Positions 21,700 to 30,649 of a stretch of DNA of 64,000 bases are shown here, piece after piece. Positions within the stretch are counted from its first letter, which is position 1; every line of letters begins with the position of its first letter. The DNA lies in assembly GCA_047967505.1 (NCBI GenBank), contig CM106538.1, one strand, 5' to 3'. The notes below the pieces were generated by a model, which was given only the letters and a program-made list of their open reading frames with translations, ran no database searches and was not told where the DNA came from. Origin of the DNA: Dipteris shenzhenensis (taxonomy: Eukaryota; Polypodiophyta; Polypodiopsida; Gleicheniales). The position numbers and the translations under genes are program-made.

Positions 21700-22165
21700 T
21701 TGAAGGAGCTGCATGCAGGAAGAGGGAGGGCGAGGAGGAGGAGGGATGGGGGAGGGAGGACCAGTAGTTGAAGAGGAGGAAGGGGGAGTAGACTAGCAGG
21801 TATGGGGGGTGAGGAGGAGTAGGCGTAGAGGAGGAAGGAGGAAGGAGGGAGGAGCAGGAGGGAGGGGGGAGGAGGAACAACAGTGGAGGAGGAGGGAGGG
21901 GGAGGGCAAGAGGAGCAGGCATGGGGGAGGGAGGGAGGGGGAGGGCAGAAGGAGCAGGCGTGGAGGAGGGAGGGAGGGAGGGGGAGGAGGAGAAAGGGGG
22001 AGGAGGAAGTAAGGAGGGGGAGGGGAGCAGAGGGCAGGGGGAGGAGGGAGGGAGGCAGGGAGGGGGAGGAGGAGGGAGGGGGAGGAGGGAGTGAGGAGGG
22101 GGAGGGAGGGAGGGGGAGGGAGGAAGGGGAGGGAGGGAGGGAGGAGAGAGAAGGAGGGAGGGAAT
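21700..22165. repeat. G-rich polypurine tract (GGAGG)n
   Basis: About 460 bases are almost purely G and A, dominated by GGAGGGAGGGGGAGG. Runs of three or more G are closely spaced, so quadruplex or triplex structure is plausible. Long open frames here are low-complexity (Pro/Ser on the minus strand, Gly/Arg/Glu on the plus strand) and are not genes. Confidence 0.9.
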
Positions 22166-22340
22166 TCAAAATTTGAATTTTTGAATTTTGAATTTTTTGG
22201 TTCCCACCTAGGAGTAAGAGTTGTGTAAGAGGTGTAAGAGGTGGGGTCACTTGTGGGCTTTTAACCCACCTAGGTGAGGGGGGGTTAGGACTTTTTGGGA
22301 CCTACCTTGGCCCTTTAATTAGGACTAATCCATTCCTTAT

Positions 22341-22376
22341 GAGGCCCTTTTGAGACCCCAATTCTCCCCTAATGAG
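22341..22376 (-). repeat. right terminal inverted repeat of element C
   Basis: Exact 36-base complement of 12898-12933, ending CTCCCCTAATGAG. Inside it, 22166-22340 holds AATTTGAATTTTTGAATTTT and CACCTAGG motifs but no gene. Confidence 0.95.
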
Positions 22377-24172
22377 CATTGAATATGTTTTCAAAGTACA
22401 TGAGCTCTTTACTGAGAGATAGATAATAGAGTGAAGAAAGAAATCGATGAAGCAACCCATAGAATGACATTGGCCACACCTTATTCCATACGATATGGTC
22501 GATGGCCAAGGTTTTCTAGCAAGTATTTTGAGAGTTACAAGGTAGAGGAAACTCAAAATTTCATACAATGGTGTCTTCCTTGTGTCCTGAGTGAAGTCCA
22601 AGGTATTCCCAAGAAATTATATGATTTGGGTCTCTTGATCATAGATATTGCTCATGCCTTTTATAACTATACTAGAAGTAACGGCTGGTCTCAAGAAGAC
22701 ATAAACACTCTGAGGGTATTGTTTTCTTCTTGAAGAGTAAGATCAAAAGAGTGGATTGCAACAAACTCAGCTCCATTAGAGCATGTTGTAGGTTTCAGAG
22801 AATTTCTTGATGATATTTTGCGACATGGCAGCCACGATGGGTTTTGGTGCTACATATATGAGCGTATGGTCTCAACATATGCTAGCATCAAAACAAACAA
22901 TAATGACAATGAGATTTCATATGCAAACTATCATCGAAGTAGATTTTTCACATGGGTCTTTCTACATATTCAAGAAAATGTTGATAGGTCGTTTCCTCCA
23001 TCAAAGGATGTTGAAAGAGTTTCATGGAGTTCTTTCAGTCCCAGATGGATATTTAGTGGACAAACATGGATGTTATGATTGTCCTTAATGGCATTCATTA
23101 GGATTAATACATGTATCATCCATTGAAAAAGTGAAACATTTATCGAGTTTAGCTACATTGCATGCGAAAGGCTATCCTTGCCAAAGAGTCATTGGCCAAA
23201 AGGGTATTGTAATAGCAAGAAAGAAGCCAAAATTTAGATACGCAACAAGTGAGGAAAGAAGGTATGTAGAGCAAAATCTTCAATTTGGGATTGAGAGAGT
23301 AACAGAATACAAGAAAGTTATGTTTAAGGGTGAGGTTTATAAGATTGAAGATAAGGTTATCGTAAAGTCTGAAGAGGATGCAACATTAGTCTCTAGTGTG
23401 GGACACTGGAAAGCATGTATAGCATCGTTTTTTTCCTTTCAGTATAATGGTGACATGCAACTATTCTTTAGAGCACACTACTATAGGCAACGCATTGTTG
23501 TTGAAAGAGGATATGAAAGATTAGATGTTGATGGCACCAATGGCCTGAGTGTTCTATAAAATGCATATTTGCCATACACCTGGAATTGTATAAGGCCAAT
23601 TAGTTCTTTATTGCACAATATTTTTTCCTCTATAGCATGGAGGTGGTATCATTGCATATGAGACAAAAGATTTAGGATTGAGAACACGTTTAATCCAGCC
23701 TGATTGCATTGGATGCATTCCTCCTTGGCTAGAGGAGAATGATATTGTTTTATTGAAGTCTCATCTTGGTGCAATATGCTCACCAAATGATCTCAAGTAT
23801 GCCATCATCAGAGATGTCGATCACACGCTAAAGCAAGTTAAAGTAGCATGGCTAAAGCTGGTTCACACTGAGGAAAAGAGATGGAAGGTCTTGATGGAAG
23901 ACAATGAATGGAAGGATTGGTGGTTTTGTGTATTTGTCAATGAGACATGGAAAGTTATCAAGACAAAGAACATGGCAGTTCAGGGCAAAGTCAAGATAGT
24001 TCCTATCATGTGGCATGTAGCTAGGATACATGAAGCTAACATCATTCAAGGAATTAGAAAATGGATTTGGTACGTATTTGTATTTGATTTCCTTTTACAT
24101 CTATTTCTCTTTTGTGTGTTTTTATTTGATACTAACAATAACTATACTCTTTTATGCTTATGTTGTGCATGA
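22377..24172 (+). pseudogene. 3' half of the interrupted transposase-like gene (element B)
   Basis: Directly outside the right end of element C the coding pattern of element B resumes: RMTLATPYSIRYGRWPRFSS and DIAHAFYNYTRSNGWSQEDI (22450-22700); RHGSHDGFWCYIYERMVSTY (22823-22882); a basic stretch KKPKFRYATSEERRYVEQNL with FGIERVTEYKKVMFKGEVYK (23223-23345); HWKACIASFFSFQYNGDMQL; then TRLIQPDCIGCIPPWLEEND and KQVKVAWLKLVHTEEKRW (23680-23880). The end of the frame gives FVFDFLLHLFLFCVF, more likely intron than protein. Frame changes occur at about 22735, 23085, 23560. With 11269-12897 it forms one split gene. Confidence 0.6.
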
Positions 24173-24177
24173 TCAAG

Positions 24178-24280
24178 ATGGCTAGCAACAACATGGACAT
24201 GGGAGCACTACTAAAGAAAATGATGAGTGAAAATGCAAGTTTCCTTAGACTCATGGATTCCATGGTTAGTTCAATTAAAG
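24178..24280 (+). other. small exon candidate (MASNNMDMG)
   Basis: After an acceptor-like ATCAAG, the frame reads MASNNMDMGALLKKMMSENA and ends TIKG-like at SSIKG. A GTATGC donor lies at 24281. Its partner acceptor would be TATATAG at 26277, which joins to GKMPMGDASK in the same frame. This would make the satellite at 24290-26270 an intron. The small peptide is amphipathic and helical in appearance; function unknown. Confidence 0.45.
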
Positions 24281-24289
24281 GTATGCCAT

Positions 24290-26270
24290 TTTTTGTTGGA
24301 TTTATGTTATGCATTTGGAGAAAGAAGGGGTTGAACATATAGAGAAGATGTTGAATTTACTTGGTAGTTGATGAATGCATGGCATGTATTCACTGCATTT
24401 AGAGAAAGAACGGGCTGATTTGTAAGCATGTATGTTATGCGTTTGGAGAAAAAAGGTGGCTGAATTTATAGCATGTATGTTTTTGCCTTTGGATGTAAGG
24501 GAGGGGGTTGAATATATGGGAGAAGGGGGCTAAATTTACGGCATGTATGTTTATGCATTTGGAGTAAGGGAGCAGGCTGAATTTATGGGTGAAGAGAGGT
24601 ATTATGCTATAGAGAAGGTGTTGAATTTATGGCATGTATATTTATGCATTTGTATTTAAGGGAGAAGGTTGAATTTTTGGGTGAAGAGAAGTGGTTGATG
24701 AATTTATGGCATGTATTCACTACATTTAGAGAAAGAAGGGGCTTATTTGTAAGCATGTATGTTATGCATTTGGAGAAAAAAGGTGGCTGAATTTATAGCA
24801 TGTATGTTTTTGCCTTTGGATGTAAGGGAGGGGTCTGAATATATGGGAGAAGGGGGCTGAATTTATGGCATGTATGTTTATGCATTTGGATGTAAGGGAG
24901 GGGGCTGAATTTATGGGTGAAGAGAGGTAATATGCTATAGAGAAGGTACTGAATTGATGGCATGTATATTTATGCATTTGTATTTAAGGGAGAAGGCTGA
25001 ATTTTTGGGTGAAAAGAAGTGGTTGATGAATTTATGGCATGTATTCATTGCATTTAGAGAAAGAAGGGGCTGATTTGTAAGCATGTATGTCATGCATTTA
25101 GAGAAAAAAGGTGGCTAGATTTATAGCATGTATGTTTTTGCCTTCGGATGTAAGGGAGGGGGCTGAATTTATGGGACTAGAAGGGGGCTGAATTTATGGC
25201 ATGTATGTTTATGCATTTGGATGTAAGGGAGGGGGCTGAATTTATGGGAGAAAGGGGCTGAATTTATGGGTGAAGAGAGGTAGAATGCTATAGAGAAGGT
25301 ACTGGATTTATGGCATGTATATTTATGCATTTGGATTTAAGGGAGAAGGCTATGGTAGTGACTATGAAAGACATCATGAGACCAGGAGATCACAAGGATA
25401 TGCATTTTTCCTTGGTCGGTGTTGTATCATGGTTGTCAAACAAGCAACCAATTATTTCTTTATCTTTAATAGAAACATAATACATGGCACTCACAATAGG
25501 TGCATGTGAGGCTATATGACTCAAAATAATATTATAAAAAACAGAATACTTTGACTCATCAAATCTAACAACAATATACTATGATAATCAATCAGCTCAA
25601 GAATTAGCAAAGAATCTAGTATATCACTCTAAGACGAAGCACATTGATGTCAAATACCACTTCATTAGAGAAAGAGTGTTACTTATAGTGACATCACACT
25701 TGCAACATTGTGACAACAAAGATAATGTTGTAGACATCTTTACCAAACCACTTCAGAAAGAGCTTTTTGAGAAGGACCGACAAGCTCTTGGTTTGACTCA
25801 GAGGAAGTTTTGGGTGAAGAGAACTGGTTTGTGAATTTATGGCATGTATTCACTGCATTTAGAGAAAGAAGGGGCTGCTTTGTAAGCATGTATGTTATGC
25901 ACTTGGAGAATCTAGGTGGCTGAATTTATAGCATGTATGTTTTTGCCTTTGGATGTCAAGGAGGGGGCTGAATTCATGGGAGCAGGGGGCTGAATTTATG
26001 GCATGTATGTTTATGCATTTTGATGTAAAGGAAGGTGCTAAATTTATGGGAGAAGGGGGTTTAATTCATGGCATGTGTGTTTTCCATTTGGAGAATGCAT
26101 GTGGCTGACTTTATGGCACGTATGTTATGCACTTAGAGAAAGAAGGTGGCTGAATTTCTGGCATTTATGTTTTTGCATTTGAATGTAAGAGAGGGGGATG
26201 AATTTATGGCATGTATGTTTTTGCAATTGGATATGAAAGAGGGGGCTGAATTTATGGCATGTATGTTTTT
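24290..26270 (+). repeat. higher-order satellite, 328-bp repeat of ~80-bp subunits
   Basis: Subunits resemble CTGAATTTATGGCATGTATG followed by TTTATGCATTTGGATGTAAG and GGAGGGGG. The phrase GTTGATGAATT/GCATGGCATGT starts longer units at 24367, 24694 and 25022, a period of 327-328 bases. A fourth long unit resumes at about 25809 after a copia fragment. Past 25900 the units shorten and degrade. Confidence 0.9.
25351..25808 (+). mobile_element. Ty1/copia RNase H fragment inserted in the satellite
   Basis: The segment reads with stops as YGSDYERHHETRRSQGYAF (the end of a copia RNase H entry), then YYDNQSAQELAKNLVYHSKT, KHIDVKYHFIRERV and DNVVDIFTKPLQKELFEK, the classic copia RNase H C-terminus. 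It interrupts a satellite unit between GGGAGAAGGC and TGGGTGAAGAGAA. No LTR or poly(A) accompanies it. Confidence 0.85.
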
Positions 26271-26277
26271 TATATAG

Positions 26278-26780
26278 GGAAAATGCCTATGGGAGATGCA
26301 TCAAAGGATGTGTCCTTTAAAGAGAACAAGGAGCGTCTCTCTTTGCAAGACAAATCTCAAGTTTTTGTTGCTCCGATCTCAGGGGCAAGTTTTACACCTA
26401 CATATGATGAGGTGTTTAAACCACCCAAAATGAATAGTAGGGATAAGAACAAGCTATATGGGAAAGAGCTCCTAGAAAAGTTCTTTAGAGACTAGCATTC
26501 TCTATTTTTAGAAAACTACGATCATGTACGAAGGTGGTTCGAGGGAATAGAGTTTGTTATAGATCTACGGCATAAAAAGGAAGAACAACAACATATTAAA
26601 GGCATCATCCATGAGCGTCATCATGAGATAGTGCCTCTAAAGTTTAGTGGAGTTGAATATAGCTAGAGAGAGGAAGATATATACAAGTGGTGGATCTCCT
26701 CAAAGCAGTCTAGCAGGAAATACTCGAAGAAGAGGACCCTTGTAAATTATGTGATTTGGCCTTTTAATTATGTGATATTT
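26278..26780 (+). pseudogene. unrecognised coding block, likely last exons of element B
   Basis: The frame reads GKMPMGDASKDVSFKENKER, SGASFTPTYDEVFKPPKMNS to a stop at 26495. Read on through the stop it gives LENYDHVRRWFEGIEFVIDL and RHKKEEQQHIKGIIHERHHE to about 26660. Basic and acidic residues alternate and I recognise no domain. It ends about 180 bases before the CACTA terminus at 26955. Confidence 0.4.
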
Positions 26781-26954
26781 TATAAAACTGTATATTTGTA
26801 ATATAGATATGATCTAATCAATGTATTCTATTGTGTTTCAAAGGACGAAATAAGCACAGTTCAGAGAAATCTAGAGCCTGAAGCAACTACTTCTTGTATT
26901 GACAAGTCTCCACATAATTTGATTTCAGAGAAGGTATGTTCAATACATTTAATG

Positions 26955-28616
26955 CACTACTACACACGGATCCTATTGCGACGTTTAAGTACCGACGTTT
27001 AGCGCGCATGGGATGCTAATCATCGGTATGGGAAGCGCATCCCGTAAAGCGTCACTATATAACAACTTTAAGGAAACGTCGCTATATAGCGATGATTTCT
27101 AAAGTCGTTATATAGCGACGTTTGTCAGAAATGTAAGTGTCGCTATATAGTGACACTGAGATACTATTTTATAGAGACATTTTCCAGAGAGCTTTTTTAC
27201 TCATACAGGCCTTAAAAGTTAGTTTTTTCCAATGACAAATTTTTTTAAATTTTCATACATGTTTGATCTTTTGAGAGAATAAAAGTATAAGAGCCTGTAC
27301 ATCAAGCCTTTGAAGCTCATATATTCATGTCCAAGTTTGAGATGAAAAAATTCAATGAAGAGCATTTACATCAACTGTTTCATCTTGAGCCAAGTCTAAT
27401 GCGCCAAACAAGTTTATCTCTAACTCTATACCGAGTTGATCTCCTATATCGTCATCGTACTCTAGCATCGTACGTTCACCTAAAAGTACTTGATCATCTT
27501 CTTCAATAAAGTGTGGTGATTCTTGATGATCGTTGTCTTCTTCCTCAATATCGTGATCTCCATCTTCCTCCCATGCGATGTCATTATGCACATCCTCCTC
27601 TTGGCTCATATTGTGATCTTCATCTTCTTCATTAGATTCATTGGGATCAATTGGATCCGGCATTGGTAGTGGCATATCCATATCCACATCTCTATCTTCA
27701 AAAATTTGCTTACTTCGTGGTGCAACTTGGATCACGTACCACCATCTTGGATCAGAACGATTCGGATGAAAAACCACCTATATTGAAGATGGGTGCCAAA
27801 TGTCATCAATTATATATATGAAATTATGCTTAAGTACATGTATCAATGGATCTTTAAATATGAAAGTTTCGATTAATTAAATCATTAGTATGCACCTGCT
27901 CACAGTGCTTGGGAAGAACAAAAGTATCACTTTCATCAGTCCAATGTTTGGTGGAGTCTATTGCAAAGAAACCGCTACTATCTTTTCTCACTGTCACATG
28001 GGAACCGTTGTTAATAGTTCTAAAGCATTTTACATCAAGAATTAAAATACTAAATCGTCTGAAATCAACTTCATAGATTTCGCATATGGTTTCACAATAA
28101 TCCAACTATGAGGAGAGAAGATTGGTATCTGAAGCACTTGCTTGGCTATCTTGTGTGAAGTTAGCCATAACTCCACAATCATACGTGACTCTCTTTGAAT
28201 CGATGCGTTCCACGCGAAAATGTCGTCCATATGACCATAATGCACTGTACTTTTTGTACTGTAAAAGATCATCATTAAAACAATGAAGATGCATCTATTT
28301 TATAGCGTATATTGCCACAAATAATTACTTAATTACATCAAGAGGTAAGAAACTTACATGCATCATACATCCAGATGATAACTCTTACTCGCGCTCATTT
28401 ATTGTCTCTCCATCGCATTCGGCTTTACGTAGAGCCAGTTGTAGCCAATCAAATGACATGTGAGTGGGGAGAAGAGCCAGATCCCATGGATATGGTTACG
28501 ATCGCCTATACATTACTATGAATCTTGTCCTTGCATTTATTCTTTCTGCTTTGGCCACTTCATATCTCTCAATCCACTTCTGCATCTCAGGGCTATTGAG
28601 GATACAAAACTTATCC
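26955..28616 (-). mobile_element. CACTA element 2, 3' part only
   Basis: The end CACTACTACACACGG at 26955 is followed by subterminal copies of GTCGCTATATAGCGA (27055-27170). On the minus strand, read inward, come an acidic tail (27352-27600), PNRSDPRWWYVIQVAPRSK (27760-27700), a DUF4216 block with ICEIYEVDFRRFSILILDVK and DSSGFFAIDSTKHWTDES (28080-27920), KKYSALWSYGRHFRVERI (28260-28190), and the end of a DUF4218-type segment (28616-28390). This matches element 1 (9597-11268) and better preserves the DUF4216 block. Similarity stops abruptly at 28616, equivalent to 9597 in element 1, so everything 5' of that was lost. The terminal and subterminal motifs are shared with element 1. Confidence 0.85.
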
Positions 28617-29680
28617 AATGTCTTTGAGCTTGAATTCACAAGCAGAAATTGTTAATAGATCTCTGATGAAAGGGTCATACACATGGGCATACATGGTAGT
28701 CCACCCTTTAACCCAGTGGACATGGGCAAAGTGTATCCGTTGTTTAGCCAAGCTTCCTCCTCCCCTCATCCTATTCACTAATTCAAGCCCCAAACTTGGA
28801 CCAACATTCGACATCTTAAAAACATGAGGTTGTTGATCACATCAGAGTTGTCCTAGAAAAAGGGTCCTTTGAATAAATGGATATTTGCATCTGTGTTTCA
28901 AATCTAGTAAGGAATCAATTCCATTGTCCATCCCATTCAATCCATGCCTAGTGCTAACTGCACAACTCTTTGAATCCTCCTTCTTTCTAATAATGGTGTC
29001 ACTATCTCAAGAACTTGTTGAAAACCAAGCTCATCCAGCTCTTCTATGGGCTCCCTTTTGCCAACAGTCAACATATCCATATCGATGTGTTTTGCAACAT
29101 TAACTTGAAAATTCTCTCTAGCACATTGTGAAATCATTTCATCAATGTGTTTATTTTTACCTCAACAAGTTCCCTCTCAATCGGATGCTCATGAACTCCA
29201 ACATGTATAGCACATCTTGTATTATATTGACGTTCAGTAGTAATCTATACATGCATTGCACTATGCAACATAGACATGTACATTGCCACAATGGATGCAG
29301 ATAAGGAAAGTTCAAACAAAATGTAACCATTATACTATCATGGCAACTTGGAACTTGTTGTATAGTTTCAGCACACTCAAGAAAGCAACATGCAAAGCAC
29401 TATTAATCCGGAGCTTTCCAAGCATGCTGATCACACTCACAATGTTTGATGTTCTTTTAGAACTTGTAGTCCTTTGTGTCATGACTATTGAGAACATAGC
29501 ATATTGTTTTGTGATTGTGCTCTTTTGGTGGAAAGGGATAGTCACCTTCACTACTTATCATAACATAACAAAGCGCGGCTATGCTAGATGGATCAATATA
29601 GCATCAATAACACTCCTTATCATTGCAACTAAACTCGTGAGGAATATTGCTAGGCAAGAAATCCTTAGTAGGTGGTAGGA
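28617..29680. other. unassigned DNA next to the CACTA 2 break
   Basis: Open fragments occur on the minus strand (ELDELGFQQVLEIVTPLLER near 29030, SMLGKLRINSALHVAFLSVL near 29420) with stops between them. They look like a decayed gene read leftwards but match nothing I recognise. They could be host coding remnants or another transposon. Confidence 0.4.
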
Positions 29681-29689
29681 GTACTTAGT

Positions 29690-30110
29690 TACTACTCTCC
29701 CCTCTCCACTACTTAGTTACTTAGTTGCTTAAGTCACTTAGTTAGTTAGTTAGTTACTTTAGTCCACCACTTAGTACTTAGCTAGTTAGCTAGTTACTTA
29801 GTACTTAGTTAGTTAATTACTTTAGTCACTAAGTTAGTACTTAGATACTAGCCAGAACTAGTTATTAGTAGTTGTCTAAACTTAGAGACTTAAGTTGATT
29901 CTCCACTACTCTCAACTACTTAACTAGTCTCTCCACTACTCGACTACTTGCCTCCACACTCTCAACTACTTCACTACTCAACTACTCAACTACTCCACTA
30001 CTCAACTAATCTCCACTACTCAACTAATCTCTGCTACTCTCCCTGACTCCCTCTACTCCACTCCCTTGACTCACTCTGCTCAACTCCCTTGACTGCCTCC
30101 CTCGACTCCA
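29690..30110. repeat. low-complexity CTTAGTTAGTTAG / CTCAACTACTC tract
   Basis: 29690-29840 is rich in TTAGTTAG and TACTTAG variants. 29900-30110 is rich in CTCAACTACTCCACTACTC. The tract has no fixed period and no gene. Confidence 0.85.
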
Positions 30111-30269
30111 TCTCTTGATTCATGGAGGCACAGGACCGACTCAAAGTGGCAACAACTCCCAATGGAGCTCCCTCTCCTCCTCTTGGCACCTAACTATAGC
30201 TCCAGGCCATCATTTCTCAAGTAAGTCAGTCAAGCCCCTTAACTCGCAAGATTTTGAAAGACCAAAAAA

Positions 30270-30645
30270 AAAAGAGAGAAAGTGTCTCCCAAGAGGCTAC
30301 AATATCGCAGTCTCGAAGGAGACACTTTCTCCCGGTTTGGTTAAATTAGCCTCTCCATAGCTACCTTGAAGTGGCGTCTCTATATCTAGGCTTGTCCTAC
30401 AAGGCTCCAATAGATTCTTAGTCCTCTAAAGGGAAGAGAAGGTCCTCAAAGTGGGCATTGATTGTGATTTATGAAAGATTAAAAAATAGGGCTGAGGGGG
30501 TTCACATGAGGTCGCAATATCGTGGCCTCCTATGAGCTCCCTTGGCCCTATTTTTTTGTCTTTCATATGGCCAATGGTTTTCCCCTAAAAGGGTTGAAGC
30601 AAGATGGCTCTCACAAGAGGCCACAATGTTGCGGCCTCCTCTAAG
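30270..30645. repeat. three related imperfect palindromes (GAGGCCGCAATATTGCGGCCTC type)
   Basis: GAGGCTACAATATCGCAGTC (30289), GAGGTCGCAATATCGTGGCC (30507) and GAGGCCACAATGTTGCGGCC (30615) are variants of one palindrome. The first is also enclosed by the inverted pair GAGAAAGTGTCTCC (30276) and GGAGACACTTTCTC (30318). Confidence 0.8.
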
Positions 30646-30649
30646 GCCC

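Larger units (their letters stand above)
12898..22376. mobile_element. 9479-bp DNA transposon with perfect 36-bp terminal inverted repeats (element C)
   Basis: The boundaries are exact inverted repeats at 12898-12933 and 22341-22376, beginning CTCATTAGGGGAGAATTGGG. The insertion splits the coding sequence of element B, which resumes immediately outside the right end. No clean target duplication is visible: the left flank ends CATA and the right flank begins CATT, so a 3-bp CAT duplication offset by one base is possible. Contents: two spliced plus-strand genes of unknown role (13603-14479 and 15331-16665), a foldback repeat, a histone H3-like pseudogene on the minus strand, a minus-strand transposase-like gene (21371-18776), and G-rich polypurine DNA next to the right end. 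Superfamily is uncertain. The perfect ends suggest a fairly recent insertion although its genes contain stops. Confidence 0.8.

Noticed and set aside
21372-22250. A 292-codon minus-strand frame, Pro/Ser/Leu-rich
   Set aside because: Most of it is the complement of the GGAGG tract. Only its last part overlaps other DNA, and nothing in it looks conserved.
12895-22380. A clean 3-bp target duplication for element C
   Set aside because: Flanks read CATA on the left and CATT on the right. A CAT duplication works only if one terminal base is shifted, so it is not claimed.
29283-29678. A membrane protein gene with hydrophobic segments
   Set aside because: The hydrophobic runs are the antisense of a minus-strand coding-like fragment (SMLGKLRINSALHVAFLSVL), so the plus-strand reading is probably a shadow.
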